Notes under the pieces: model-generated
The model's database searches: none
The model's input: only the letters and a program-made list of their open reading frames with translations
Told to the model about the DNA's origin: nothing
Assembly (NCBI RefSeq): GCF_901709675.1
Contig: NC_051087.1
Location: 18,106,067 to 18,170,066 of the forward strand
DNA length: 64,000 nt
DNA from: Syngnathus acus
Taxonomy: Eukaryota > Chordata > Actinopteri > Syngnathiformes > Syngnathidae
Direction of reading: 5' to 3'
Position numbers and translations under genes: made by a program
Shown: in pieces, positions 30,208 through 41,458 of the stretch
How the letters are laid out: every line of letters starts with the position of its first letter
How positions within the stretch are numbered: the stretch's first letter is position 1

Positions 30208-30550
30208 CAGGGATGGCCAACCAGTCAGAGACTAAGAGCCACATTTCTTTACTGTGTACCGCAAAGAGCCACATCCCCCCCCGCCCCGAATGGGTTTGCC
30301 CCTCATCCTTTGCGGGATTTCACCTCATGCGCATGCGCGTTTGACGAAAATACCATATTGAACTCAAGCGAAGCGAACACGCACAAAAACAAACAAACAA
30401 ATAAACCCACAAATGTTGATATGAACGTAAAGGAGCCGCATGAAACCCGGCAAGGAGCCGCATGCGGCTCGCGAGCCGAACGTAAAGGAGCCGCATGAAA
30501 CCCGGCAAAGAGCCGCATGCGGCTCGCGAGCCGCGGGTTGGCCACCCCTG
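30208..30550 (-). mobile_element. hAT MITE, target duplication CAATAACT
   Basis: This is a 343-bp internally deleted relative of 10146-11280 in inverse orientation, with ends CAGGGATGGCCAACC and GGTTGGCCACCCCTG. The duplication CAATAACT is exact (30200-30207 and 30551-30558). A GGAGCCGCATGAAACCCGGCAA unit is duplicated near its right end. Confidence 0.92.
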
Positions 30551-30813
30551 CAATAACTATTGTTTCTTAGATTCTTAAATGCTCAAACAGTTAAAAGTTA
30601 AGTTAAAGTTAAAGTTAAAGTCCCAATGATCGTCACACACACATCTGGGTGTGGTGAAATTTGTTTTAACTTAAAGTGCTCAAAACTTCCCCTGTAGAAT
30701 TACCAAAAAAGGTCCATGAATAAAAATGACATTAGGGGTTTCTGATTGACTAAATCTGTGTCAGTTTATAAATCAACTAGCATGTCGTTCCTCATTGCAG
30801 AAGGTATTACAAG
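30551..30813. other. spacer with (AGTTAA)n-tailed retroposon end
   Basis: At 30595-30665, repeats AAGTTAAAGTTAAAGTTAAAG followed by CCCAATGATCGTCACACAC look like the tail and 3' end of a minus-strand LINE or SINE. The rest is unassigned. Confidence 0.4.
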
Positions 30814-33476
30814 TCATGTGTCTTTTAGCAGTAAGCCATCTTTCACTGTTAATGTAGCTCGCTCCAGCCAGTAGTTTTTCAGCACTGGTTCCAGTTTTGC
30901 ATGTGCTGGCCATCCTTCCGTGCACATGGTCATGACACGTGACCAGACACTGTCGGTTTTCAACTGCTCTTTCAGGTTTTCAGTATATGATGAGCTGACA
31001 GGTACACTTTCAATGACACAGTCCACATATATGTTTATGCTCTCCATCAGCTCCTGGTCACTGGTGGACATGCGTGATTTTACAGGTGCGTGTGACAGTG
31101 TGTCTTCCGTCCAAAGCGACTTTCCTGGTACGTGCACGATGGAGTATGAGTAGCGCATCAGCCTCATCCTGAAACGCTGGATTCTCGGTAGCAAAAGATC
31201 CAGTGCTTGGCTCCGAGCAGGCTGAGAAGGGGTTTATGGTTGGTCTCCAGGCAAAACTCCTTTCCGATGAGGAAATCCCGAAACCGTTCAGAGGCCCATG
31301 TGAGGCCCAGAGCCTCCTTCTCCACCTGTGCGTATCGTTGCTCAGTTGGAGTGAGTGACCGTGATGCGTAAGCCACAGGCTTCCAGTCTTCCCCCCATTT
31401 CTGGAGAAGAACGCCCCCCAAACCATACGATGATGCATCAGCAGATACATAACCAGCACAGGAGGAGAGGATAGAGCTTTCTTTAGCGCTTCAAACGCTG
31501 CTGCCTGGTCCACGTCCCAGCTGCTGGGTAGCAGTTTTTCTTCGAGAGGTCACGGAGCGGTTTATCTTTTTCACAATTGTGGGCTCTGTCATATCTGTGA
31601 TGGCCTCTGTCTTTCAGGGCGGATGCCTGCAGCTGTGATGATATGGCCCAGGAAGACTACTTCGCTCTTGGAGAGTTCACACTTGTCCACATTCAGTGTG
31701 ATGCCTGCTTTTTCCAGTCTTTGTAGCACGGCATAAAGTCGAGTGTCGTGCTCTTCCTGGTCCCGCCCCCACACCAACAGATCATCGATGTGACAAACCA
31801 CACCGTTGAGCCCCTCTGTGATCGATCGGCGCATGTTCCGGCGCAGAGGTGATGTCAAATGGAAGGCGGTTAAAGTGGAACCGTCTAAAGCAGGGGTCGG
31901 CAACCTTTTTTACTCAAAGAGCCATTAGGGACCGCCCCCAATGAAAAGAAAGCACCTGGAGCCACAACCCATTTTGACATCATTATATATATTATGCATG
32001 TATATATTATGCTATGTACAAAAAACTATTGCATTTATGAAAATGAAATCAACGAACTGCTGCAGAGAACACATAATTTTATTTCTGCATGTAACAAAAA
32101 GCATTTTACACTTGGTTGATGCTTAATTTCAAATAAAATACCCGGTGTCTATTTGAGTCCTCGTATTTAAGAAATAAAAATCCAAACTTACCCAACCCAC
32201 TGAACAAAAAATGCAAACAGCCTGCAGTCACCTGTCCTCTTATTTATGAGATAAAAATCCAAACTTATCCAAATATTATCCACCAGCACTGAACGAACAA
32301 TGCAAACCAAAACAATGCGCAGTCTGCTTCTGTCCCATTGCGTGTACTGGAGTGTGCAGCCACTTGTCCTCCTGAATTAAAAAAAAGGACTACTTCACTT
32401 AATATATAGTTATCACGCTGGTAGTGTGCTGGAAAAACGCCGGCTGCCAGACGTGAGGGACGCCAGGAATTCGAATGTCGCACATCAGCGGATGTGACGC
32501 ATATTTTGGGCGGTAAAAATATTAAAAACGTTTAATTTTAATGTTACAAGTTTACCATAATCTTCAAATTCTGAATTATATTTTAAAATGAACAAACTAA
32601 AATAAAATTTATTTTTTATAAAATACTCATTATTTTCCAAAGTCACAGGGAGCCACAACAGAAGGATGAAAGAGCCACATGTGGCTCCGGAGCCATGGGT
32701 TGCCGACCTATGGTCTAAAGGGTGTTATGAATGTAGTGTACTTGGCTGACTCCTCCGTTAACGGAATCTGCCAAAAACCCATGATGGCATCCAACTTGCT
32801 GAACAGCTTCGCTCCAGCAAGCATTCCCAGGCTTTGTTCCACAGATGGAAGAATGTACTTTTCACGGCACACATACACATTCAAGCCGGTTAAATCCACA
32901 CACAACCGCACTTTTTTTCTGTCCTTTTTGGGCACGACCACCATGCTGGCACACCAATCAGTTGGCTCCTCCACCCGGCTGATGACGCCCAGAGCTTCCA
33001 TGAGCTGGAGCGCTCTCTTGACTTCACCCACCAGAGGTAGTGGAATCCTCCTGTTTTTTTTTTACTGAATATGGCACGGCGTCTGGCTTGAGCTTTATGG
33101 TGTATGGTTGTTGTAGCTGACCCAGACCACTGCACAACTTGGGGTACTAACTTGCCTTGAGGGTATCCATGTCTATGCTGTCAACTCGGATGAGCAAGCC
33201 AAGGGCTGTAATGGCTGGCAACCCAAGCATTGGCGTGCTCAGGTTTTTAACAACATAAACCTTCTCCATTGTCTGCTTGGCTCCTTTCCTCAGCTGCAGT
33301 CTGGTGAACCCTGACACATCCAGTGGAATCCGTCCTGGACCAAACAAGGGCTTTTCTGGCTTTTTGAGAACAGGCTGCTGTGTGTTGGAAAAGATGTTAC
33401 TAAACTCAGTCTGTGATACAGCAGTAATATCCGTACCAGTATCGAGTTTGAAGGGGACATTTCCCTCTGGGTCCAT
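30814..33476 (-). pseudogene. Ty3/gypsy-type pol (PR-RT-RNase H), degraded and interrupted
   Basis: Minus-strand order: aspartic protease with DTGTD in place of the usual DTGA/S (33476-33147); RT fingers with VVVPKKDRKKVRLCVDLTGLN and FSKLDAIMGFWQIPL (33031-32713); a hAT insertion; RT palm GVVCHIDDLLVWGRDQEEHD (the YxDD-type motif reads HIDD) at 31890-31600; RNase H region SLTPTEQRYAQVEKEALGL (31421-31164); and VHVPGKSLWTEDTLS with a linker toward integrase (31194-30814). The integrase core is missing. At least three frame changes occur. Confidence 0.85.
31891..32712. mobile_element. hAT MITE, target duplication GTCTAAAG
   Basis: Ends CAGGGGTCGGCAACC and GGTTGCCGACCTATG. The 8-bp duplication is exact (31883-31890 and 32713-32720). 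It lies between ITPF and the palm motif of the gypsy RT, splitting that domain. No coding content. Confidence 0.92.
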
Positions 33477-33989
33477 TCGATATTTTTGGTTTCCTTTTTT
33501 GTTAGGAATGAATGTATTTCAGAAGCTTATTTTTTAACCTTCAAAATATGTCCAACTTTGACTACAATTCTAAATTTGCATAAGTCAAGGGAAATCTGCA
33601 TGTTGCCCATTTGCTCCACACTTTGTTATTGGAGTAGTTTTCTGTTACACATTATCTGTCCACTTTGTGCTTTCATTCACTTTTCAAATTCGTGGCCAAA
33701 ATGCTTACGTCACTGTTTCTTATCAGTGCCTTCCCTGCTGCATCATGTGATGCAATGTTACTCCAGAGGTACAGTACCTGCTCTGTCGTCACATTTTCTT
33801 GTACAGAGCTGTATGTAAAATGTGTTATCATGGCATAGTGCTGAGATTTTTTGTGTTTACCATATTCTTTACTGTTGCTCATCTGGATCCCTTTTTGGTG
33901 TTTCCGCGTCTGCTAGCTTTAATTGATTATTTGAGATGTTTTCTAATTGATTGTCAATAAAAGTGATCTGAAAGTTAAAAAACAAAAAA
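33477..33989. other. no recognised feature
   Basis: AT-rich sequence between the gypsy protease end and the galnt7 upstream region. I see no gene or bounded repeat. Confidence 0.5.
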
Positions 33990-34495
33990 CAAAAAGTCTT
34001 GTCCCGCCGGAAATGACGCCACGTCTTCGCCATATTGTTTGTTGAAGGACGCTGCCTATTGATTTGTACAGAGATAGTCCGCTAAATTCGCCACGATTTA
34101 TGCGGTCCACGGAGGAAGAGCGTCAGGGCTACGAAGGACCCAACTTTGGAACCGGCCTTGGAGGATGTAGCCTGCGAATTTGGACTACGCTATCATCGGC
34201 ATAAGTCGATGACGTAGCACACAGTGTCCTAATTGTGCAAGTTCACACGCTTGTAACCTACGCTCTCGTATCCTGTACACTTCGACGTGATGTACACTTC
34301 AATGAGAATCCTCGGTTATAGTGGAGGTGTTTGGATGGAGCCTAAGATGTAAACAAAAGGGCGGGTATCGCAGATGGAGAATCTTACAACGTAAAAAATG
34401 AAACTTGGCCAGTAGCTTCCTGTCCTGCAGACATTACCATCGTCAAACCTTGTGTTGAGGTGTTCGTTTCTAGGCTTTTAGGAAGGTATTCCAAA
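33990..34495 (+). promoter_or_regulatory. galnt7: galnt7 promoter and 5' leader region
   Basis: The sequence directly upstream of the galnt7 start carries CCGCCGGAAATGACGCCACGTC (34006-34027), with an ETS-type core (CCGGAAAT) and CRE-like TGACG, then GCCATATTG (34030). Such clusters are common in housekeeping core promoters. No TATA box is seen. The transcription start cannot be fixed. Confidence 0.4.
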
Positions 34496-34615
34496 ATGAG
34501 ATTTAAAGTAGGATTTTTCTTACGGGGTTTATTTGTCATTGTTACGTTTCTCGTATTAGCGGTGTTGTGGTCTTCATTAACCAAATTGAGCGCAGGGAAT
34601 CACTTTGGAGAAAGG
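34496..34615 (+). CDS. galnt7: polypeptide N-acetylgalactosaminyltransferase 7, coding exon 1
   Basis: Forty codons from ATG to donor AGG|GTAAGT (34616), phase 0. The peptide starts MRFKVGFFLRGLFVIVTFLV and continues LAVLWSSLTK. This is very close to the vertebrate GALNT7 N-terminus: a short cytoplasmic tail, a signal-anchor helix (residues about 5-29) and the WSSLT motif. GALNT7 is a type II Golgi enzyme that adds GalNAc from UDP-GalNAc to Thr/Ser, preferring peptides already carrying GalNAc. Exon 2 at 57510 matches in phase and content. The catalytic domain and lectin domain exons are outside the window. Confidence 0.88.
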
Positions 34616-34616
34616 G

Positions 34617-34950
34617 TAAGTAAATGAATAGACGCTCAAATCCCTTCATCCGGAACTCTATCGCTCAGTAATTCCTAAATAAATACAGGTCCAAACCGTC
34701 AAAGTGCATCTTGGTCGCGATTTACAGAATTCATATTTCCCATTAAATGTAGCACTATAGCGAGTAGAGGGCGCCAATTGTAATTTATTATGTGTCAGTT
34801 ATTTCCCGGTGTGGAAGTTTACTAATAATCCTTATGTGACGTCAGTGGCAAAACCACGTAATAAATGATCAAACTATATCACCTCCCCAACAATAAGCTA
34901 GAGGAGTATTCAGTCCATCTTTAGGGTGGACTGGATACTCCTTATCTGGT
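34617..34950. other. start of intron 1 without recognised repeat
   Basis: Contains ordinary AT-rich intronic sequence. No element boundary was seen. Confidence 0.5.
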
Positions 34951-34954
34951 GTCT

Positions 34955-35050
34955 GGTGTCAAACTCAAGGCCCGGGGGCCAGATACGGCCCGCCACATAT
35001 TTTTATGTGGCCCGCGAAGACAAATTGTGCATCAAATTTGTGTCATTACT
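34955..35050. mobile_element. hAT element end (fragment)
   Basis: GGTGTCAAACTCAAGGCCCG and GGCCCGCGAAGAC are typical of fish hAT termini. No partner end or duplication was found; 35050-35247 may be the body of this element. Confidence 0.5.
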
Positions 35051-35247
35051 AGAATTGCAAATTGTCTTCACTTTTAATAATATACTATATTTTTGAGATA
35101 TTTGACCAATTTTTACTCATCTGATTTGAAAACGACTTATTTGTCAGTTTGTTTTGTAGCTTTTACTGTATATAATATGAGGTGCTCATACATTTATTTG
35201 GGTTGACAGTCATAATGGCCTTCCGAAAGAAGCTATGACTACAATAC

Positions 35248-35650
35248 GGGTGCGTTTCCTATTCAGACTGTACATTTTGCAAGTGAAGTATACACATCCA
35301 CACTTGTGACGATCTGTGCGCCCATTAGACAGCAATGACTAGGGTGGCACACTTTGCACGGACCTGGAAATGGAGGAAAACGTGCAAGTCCTACGCGTTG
35401 TGTTCTGCTCTGCATATTTGTGCTATTGGTTCGGATCTATGCTGTTTGTATTCACACCTGAAAGAAACACACTATAGTTCGTTTGGAAGTGAACTCAGAC
35501 CACTTGAAAAAGTAGGTCTTAGTCTGTTTCTTTAATGCGCACCAGGATTCATTTGCATGTATTCACACCTGTACAAAAGGTCCGGACCAGCGTTACAATC
35601 GAACCCTGGTCCGTTTAAAGTGGACCAAACAGTCAGGTCTGAATACACCC
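35248..35650. mobile_element. MITE with GGGTGNRTTC-type ends
   Basis: Left GGGTGCGTTTCCTATTCAGA and right GTCAGGTCTGAATACACCC are imperfect inverted ends. The interior words TATTCACACCTG and GGTCCGGACC recur in fish MITEs. The target duplication is unclear. Confidence 0.55.
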
Positions 35651-35937
35651 TATGTCTCCCTGTTGCAACACACCAGTTCAATGCAAATTCAATGAGAGCT
35701 GCCTCCATAGGGGTGGGTGCGATGGGGGTGGGGTGGTGGGCGGTGATTCGGTGTGGGGATGTCCCACTCCTTATCCAATTTGAAAATGAAAATTTTTTGT
35801 TACCTGTAACAAAGTTTTTAATTAGTTTTACTTTTTCTTTCACGTGTACAGTAAAGAAGACAAAAATGCATTTATCTTCATCATCATTACTGCAATAAAC
35901 CTTATTCCAATTCTGATCAATTAAGTCATTTTCTAGA

Positions 35938-36803
35938 GCAGTGGTCCCCAACCACCGGGCCGCGGACCGGTACCGGTCCGTGGGTCACTTTGTACCGGGC
36001 CGCCAAGCCACACAGAAAAAAAAAATAATTGTTTTAATCGACGATCAATTAATTCAGGTCAAGACGCTCGTCCCGGTCACGTGACATGTTTCCCCAGTCG
36101 AGCCCGCAAAGCTAGCAAAAATGAGTAAGTATTTATTTTGAAAAATATAAAAAAATTGGCGATTCTCGCCCAATTACATCCGTCGGTTCAGGTCAAGACG
36201 CTCGTCTCGGTCACGTGACATGTCACCTCAGTTGAGCCCGCGAAGCAAGCAAAAATGAGCAAGAAACAGAGATGTTTGGAAAGCTTCTTCGGAAAGGGAA
36301 AAACGCCCAATGAGGAGACGGAAGAAGAAGAGGCTACGACTTCTAAGAAAAGGAAAGCTGCATTTAAAAGACTATGACGCGCCAAGCCCACTCTGCATAA
36401 TATGTGGCGACAGGCTAGCTAACGAGGCAATGAAGCCCTCAAAACTGCTTCGGCACATGGAGACCAAGCATCCTGCATTAAAAGACAAACCTTAACCACT
36501 TCGGGTGTCATTGTCTCCGATTACGCCTAGATGGGACCGGCTCGTTTCTGAGAAACAAGCTCAGTGCTCCCACTAATTCAATGTAATGGTGAGTTTTATT
36601 TTAATGTCGTTTATACTTGTTTTTATGCCAGTCGTATCATTTTATTTCATCGTATTCATATATTTATTATAAATGTATTATTTATTTATATAAATGTATT
36701 ATTTAGTCATATAAATCTATTATTTATTTATATAAAGGCCGGTCCGCGAAAATATTTCTGACACGTAACCGGTCCGTGGCGCAAAAAAGGTTGGGGATCA
36801 CTG
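35938..36803 (+). mobile_element. hAT element, target duplication TTCTAGAG
   Basis: Ends CAGTGGTCCCCAACC and GGTTGGGGATCACTG. TTCTAGAG precedes the left end and follows the right (36804-36811). It carries a duplicated stretch (GGTCAAGACGCTCGTC...CACGTGACATG, near 36060 and 36190) and a transposase fragment. Left coordinates may be off by one. Confidence 0.9.
36255..36494 (+). pseudogene. ZBED-type hAT transposase N-terminus
   Basis: ATG at 36255 starts MSKKQRCLESFFGKGKTPNE and runs to a TGA near 36376. The overlapping frame gives PLCIICGDRLANEAMKPSKL and HMETKHPALKDKP, a BED zinc finger (C-x2-C ... H-x4-H). An internal deletion separates the two frames. The catalytic domain is missing. Confidence 0.75.
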
Positions 36804-37191
36804 TTCTAGAGCATTAAGAGTCTCCTGTGACTTGACTCTTTTCCTAATTGTATTGTTGTTCTCCTGTTGTTCATAGTCAGTATTAAAAGTGGTAAATATT
36901 GGCAAGTGATCGCTGATATCAGTGACTATAATTCCACTAACAGAATCTCATTAGCTGCATCATTTTTATCTACAGTGCCTTGCGAAAGTATTCGGCCCCC
37001 TTGAACCTTTCAACATTTCGCGACATTTCAGGCTTCAAACATAAAGATATAAAAGTAACATTTTTTGTCAGGAATCAACAACAAGTGGGACACAATCGTG
37101 AAGTGGAAAAAAAATTATTGGATAATTTAAACTTTTTTAACAAATAAAAAACTGAAAAGTGGGGCGTGCAATATTATTCGGCCCCCTTGCG

Positions 37192-38058
37192 CTAATACTT
37201 TGTAGCGCCACTTTTTGCTGCAATTACAGCTGCAAGTCCCTATCAGTTTTGCACATCGAGAGACTAGAATTCTTGCCCATTCTTCCTTGCAAAACAGCTC
37301 GGGCTCAGTGAGGTTGGATGGAGAGCGTTTGTGAACAGCAGTCTTCAGCTCTTTCCACAGATTCTCGATTGGATTCAGGTCTGGACTTTGACTTGGCCAT
37401 TGACTGGATACGTCTATTTGTGAACCATTCCATTGTAGATCTGGCTTTATGTTTTGGATCATTGTCCTGTTGGAAGATGAATCTCCGTCCCAGTCTCAGG
37501 TCTTTTGCAGACTCCAACAGGTTTCCTTCCAGAATGGTCCTGTATTTGGCTCCATCCATCTTCCCATCAATTTTAGCCATCTTCCCTGTCCCTGCTGAAG
37601 AATAGCAGGCCCAAACCATGATGCTGCCACCACCATGTTTGACAGTGGGGATGGTGTGTTCAGGGTGATGAGCTGTGTTGCTTTTACGCCAAACATATCA
37701 TTTTGCATTGTGGCCAAAAAGTTCGATTTTGGTTTCATCTGACCAGAGCACCTTCTTCCACATGTTTGGTGTGTCTCCCAGGTGGCTTGTGGCAAACTTT
37801 AAACGAGACTTTTTATGGATATCTTTGAGAAATGGCTTTCTTCTTGCCACTCTTCCATAAAGGCCAGATTTGTTTGGAGGGACGGCCGGGTCTTGGTAGA
37901 TTTGCAGTGGTCTGATACTCCTTCCATTTCAATATAATTGCTTGCACAGTGCTCCTTGAGATGTTTAAAGCTTGGGAAATCTTTTTGTATCCAAATCCGG
38001 CTTTAAACTTCTCCAGAACAGTATCTCGGACCTGCCTGGTGTGTTCCTTTGTCTTCAT
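37192..38058 (-). pseudogene. Tc1 transposase, minus copy, with internal deletion
   Basis: From MKTKEHTRQVRDTVLEKFKA (38058) it keeps both the first HTH and the linker GRPSK. It then loses roughly 135-150 nt present in the plus copy (joined at CCAAAC/AAATCTGG, sharing CAAA), which shifts the frame. The catalytic region lies in further frames down to TAG at 37192. It is inactive. Confidence 0.85.
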
Positions 38059-38257
38059 GGTTCTCTCTGCGCTTTAAACAGAACCCTGAGACTATCAAAG
38101 AGCAGGTGCATTTATACGGAGACTTGATTACACACAGGTGCATTCTATTTATCATCATCAGTCATTTAGGACAACATTGGATCATTCAAAGATCCTCACT
38201 GAACTTCTGGAGTGAGTTTGCTGCACTGAAAGTAAAGGGGCCGAATAATATTGCACT

Positions 38258-39166
38258 GTGCAAGCAATTATATTGAAATGGAAGGAGTATCAGACCACTG
38301 CAAATCTACCAAGACCCGGCCGTCCCCCCAAACTTTCATCTCAAACAAGGAGAAGACTGATCAGAGATGCAGCCAAGAGGCCCATGATCACTCTGGATGA
38401 ACTGCAGATAACTACAGCTGAGGTGGGAGAGTCTGTCCATAGGACAACAATCAGTTGTGCACTGCACAAATCTGGCCTTTATGGAAGAGTGGCAAGAAGA
38501 AAGCCATTTCTCAAAGATATCCATAAAAAGTCTCATTTAAAGATTGCCACAAGCCACCTGGGAGACACACCAAACATGTGGAAGAAGGTGCTCTGGTCAG
38601 ATGAAACCAAAATCGAACTTTTTGGCCACAATGCAAAACGATATGTTTGGCGTAAAAGCAACACAGCTCATCACCCTGAACACACCATCCCCACTGTCAA
38701 ACATGGTGGTGGCAGCATCATGGTTTGGGCCTGCTTTTCTTCAGCAGGGACAGGGAAGATGGCTAAAATTGATGGGAAGATGGATGGAGCCAAATACAGG
38801 ACCATTCTGGACGAAAACCTGTTGGAGTCTGCAAAAGACCTGAGACTGGGACGGAGATTTATCTTCCAACAGGACAATGATCCAAAACATAAAGCCAAAT
38901 CTACAATGGAATGGTTCACAAATAGACGTATCCAGGTGTTAGAATGGCCAAGTCAAAGTCCAGACCTGAATCCAATCGAGAATCTGTGGAAAGAGCTGAA
39001 GACTGCTGTTCACAAACGCTCTCCATCCAACCTCACTGAGCTCGAGTTGTTTTGCAAGGAAGAATGGGCAAGAATTCCAGTCTCTCGATGTGCAAAACTG
39101 CTAGGGACATACCCCAAGCGACTTGCAGCTGTAATTGCAGCAAAAGGTGGCGCTACAAAGTATTAG
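38258..39166 (+). CDS. Tc1 transposase, plus copy lacking the N-terminal HTH
   Basis: About 302 codons are open to TAG. The first in-frame residues correspond to the end of the first HTH (AIILKWKEYQTTANLPRPGR), so roughly 40 residues of the DNA-binding domain and the start codon are missing. The DDE triad is present: [22 protein letters not shown] and [12 protein letters not shown]. The catalytic domain looks intact, but without the first HTH it should not bind the Tc1 ends normally. No proper ATG start is visible. Confidence 0.8.
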   Translation: MQAIILKWKEYQTTANLPRPGRPPKLSSQTRRRLIRDAAKRPMITLDELQITTAEVGESVHRTTISCALHKSGLYGRVARRKPFLKDIHKKSHLKIATSHLGDTPNMWKKVLWSDETKIELFGHNAKRYVWRKSNTAHHPEHTIPTVKHGGGSIMVWACFSSAGTGKMAKIDGKMDGAKYRTILDENLLESAKDLRLGRRFIFQQDNDPKHKAKSTMEWFTNRRIQVLEWPSQSPDLNPIENLWKELKTAVHKRSPSNLTELELFCKEEWARIPVSRCAKLLGTYPKRLAAVIAAKGGATKY

Positions 39167-39383
39167 CGCAAGGGGGCCGAATAATATTGCACGCCCCACT
39201 TTTCAGTTTTTTATTTGTTAAAAAAGTTTAAATTATCCAATAAATTTCGTTCCACTTCACGATTGTGTCCCACTTGTTGTTGATTCTTGACAAAAAATTA
39301 AACTTTTATATCTTTGTTTGAAGCCTGAAATGTCGCGAAATGTTGAAAGGTTCAAGGGGGCCGAATACTTTCGCAAGGCACTG

Positions 39384-39432
39384 TATGTATGTGTGTATGT
39401 ATGTATGTATCTATGTATGTATGTGTATTTAT
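39384..39432. repeat. (TATG)n microsatellite
   Basis: TATGTATGTGTGTATGTATG-type repeat immediately right of the Tc1 pair. Confidence 0.9.
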
Positions 39433-39982
39433 TAGGGGTGTAAATCGCGGGTTTTGTCACGATACGATATCATATCGATACAAAGACCCTCGATACGATA
39501 TTTGCCGATATCTTAAAACCTGCTGTGATTCATTCACGATACATCACGATATAGTGCTCTACGATCGATATAGAACAATATCCTGATTTATAACAATTCC
39601 TACGCAAAATCAACAAGGTACTGCAAACTCTTTATTTAGGAAATTACAAGAGTATTGTAGTATACAAAGTGCTTATTTTAGCACTGAACTTTATCAAATT
39701 CCTATAATTTCCTCGTCTTCTTGGACACTACCCATAGCACCAGCCCAGGAGCCGCGTAGTTGTCGGCTCCCCTTTCACGTGCCTGCTCTGCTCACAACAC
39801 AACACGCCGCGCACTGCTCCCGGAAAGAGGAAGCAAGCAACAATGAACTGGATTTCAAAATAAAGTCGCGTCTAATGTCCGAGGTCAAAAACGGGCGATA
39901 TAGATCGATGTTTACGTTTGGCATCGATGCCAACAAATCGTAGAGCATTATATCGATGTATCGATGAATCGTTACACCCCTA
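39433..39982. mobile_element. hAT-like MITE, target duplication GTATTTAT
   Basis: Ends TAGGGGTGTAAATCG and CGTTACACCCCTA. The exact 8-bp duplication GTATTTAT lies at 39425-39432 and 39983-39990. The interior is rich in ATCGATAC/GATATCG words near both ends. No coding region. Confidence 0.92.
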
Positions 39983-40019
39983 GTATTTATATATGCATAT
40001 ATTTTGTCTTTTCATTTGT

Positions 40020-40381
40020 GTGCATCATCGCCCTATGATGCGTTGTGCCCTATGTGTGTGTTGAACACAGTCATGGCACACATAACTTTTATTACGGTGT
40101 GCCTTTCGATCGGGAAAATACAGTATACAGTGGAGCCCGGTTTTCGAACGTCCCGGTTCTCGAACAAATCGGTATTCTAACAAAAAATTCGAGATTTTTT
40201 TGCTTCGGATGTCGGACGAAATTCGGTTGTCGAACCTCGCGAGATGAGCCGAGAGGACCCGCATGCCAACTGACTCCGTTCGTTATTACGTTCTCGTTAC
40301 TCTGAGGATTGCATCAACTCTAATCATGCCTCCAAAGGAAGCAAGTGGGAGCAGTAAAGCCATCCTAAAACACAAAGATGC
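40020..40381 (+). mobile_element. pogo-family end and Tigger-like transposase start
   Basis: 40020-40125 parallels 53880-54000 (CCCTATGTGTGTGTTGAACACAGTCATGG, GGGAAAATACAGTA), the 3' end of the pogo-like family. At about 40130 a second element begins ACAGTGGAGCCCGGTTTTCG, a Tigger-type end, followed by an ATG at 40327 reading MPPKEASGSSKAILKHKD, the start of a TIGD-like transposase. A hAT insertion cuts it after 15-20 codons. Confidence 0.6.
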
Positions 40382-40702
40382 TCCTAAAGCAGGGGTGTCC
40401 AAACTTTTTGCAAGGAGGGCCAGATTTGATAAAGTGAAGGGTCCCGGGGGCCAATAGTTTTTTCGGACATTTTTTAACTACAAAAATGTCATGCAAATAC
40501 ACACTGTTATAAAACAAATTTCATTGTCACAATTGTCTTTATTTTTCAAATGACAAAATAACCAAATATGAGTCACTCAGGCAGATGTGAAAAACTCTAA
40601 AAACACAAATTCTGCCTTTCATTCATATCTGAAGAGTCAGATAACATTGAACAAACTGTATGAAATACCTTAAATTTACATGAGTTTAAAATTACTTTTG
40701 CC

Positions 40703-41047
40703 TCATGAACATTTTAAACGGGAGTTATAAGTAATGCAAAGTTGTCTGTTATTATTAAAACTTAAAACTAGTGAATTTTGCTCATCATTTACATTATCTT
40801 TCAGAAAATAATAGTTTGTGTCAGGTCTACAGGTCCATAACATCAACAGTCTTAACATGGCCACTTCGTAGCTTGCTTTAGTCATATTTATTTTTGACTC
40901 ACAGTCCCGTGTGAAGAATCGCTGTTGTGATGCCAGTTCAGCTTGGAGCTGTTTCACTTTATCGGCGCGGTCACTCCCTGTTAGCTGGTCGATTGTGTTC
41001 GCATGTTTAGTCTGATAGTGTCTCTTTAAGTTGAAATCCTTAAACAA
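40703..41047 (-). pseudogene. hAT transposase N-terminal fragment, first copy
   Basis: The minus strand reads MFKDFNLKRHYQTKHANTID, part of a zinc-finger-like domain (the cysteines lie upstream), then a coiled Gln/Lys-rich helix and ITKASYEVAM-type sequence (here NMTKASYEVAM). This resembles hAT-derived GTF2IRD2/ZBED-like transposases. The frame then leaves the family. Confidence 0.6.
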
Positions 41048-41458
41048 GGCAACCGTCTCTTTACAAACTAACCTTTAGGACAGGGGTGTCCAAACTTTTT
41101 GCAAGGAGGGCCAGATTTGATAAAGTGAAGGGGCCCGGGGGCCAATAGTTTTTTCGGACATTTTTTAACTACAAAAATGTCATGCAAATACACACTGTTA
41201 TAAAACAAATTTCATTGTCACAATTGTCTTTATTTTTCAAATGACAAAATAACCAAATATGAGTCACTCAGGCAGATGTGAACAACTCTAAAAACACAAA
41301 TTCTGCCTTTCATTCATATCTGAAGAGTCAGATAACATTGAACAAACTGTATAAAATACCTTAAATTTACATGAGTTTAAAATTACTTTTGCCTCATGAA
41401 CATTTTAAACGGGAGTTATAAGTAATGCAAAGTTGTCTGTTATTATTAAAACTTAAAA

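Larger units (their letters stand above)
36973..39383. mobile_element. Tc1 inverted pair: two copies head to head between one set of outer ends
   Basis: The outer ends are CAGTGCCTTGCGAAAGTATT and its complement, with TA at 36971-36972 and 39384-39385. The left part is a minus-strand copy and the right part (38256-39383) a plus-strand copy lacking its 5' end. The arms are about 1.0 and 1.1 kb with a loop of about 310 bp. At the inner junction the left copy's inner end (...AATATTGCAC) joins transposase sequence that reads GCACTGTGCAAGC in the intact arm, so GCAC is shared microhomology. Confidence 0.9.

Noticed and set aside
30178-30553. Open frames on both strands with repeated Arg/Ala/Gly peptides
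   Set aside because: They are translations of a hAT MITE end and its small internal duplication.
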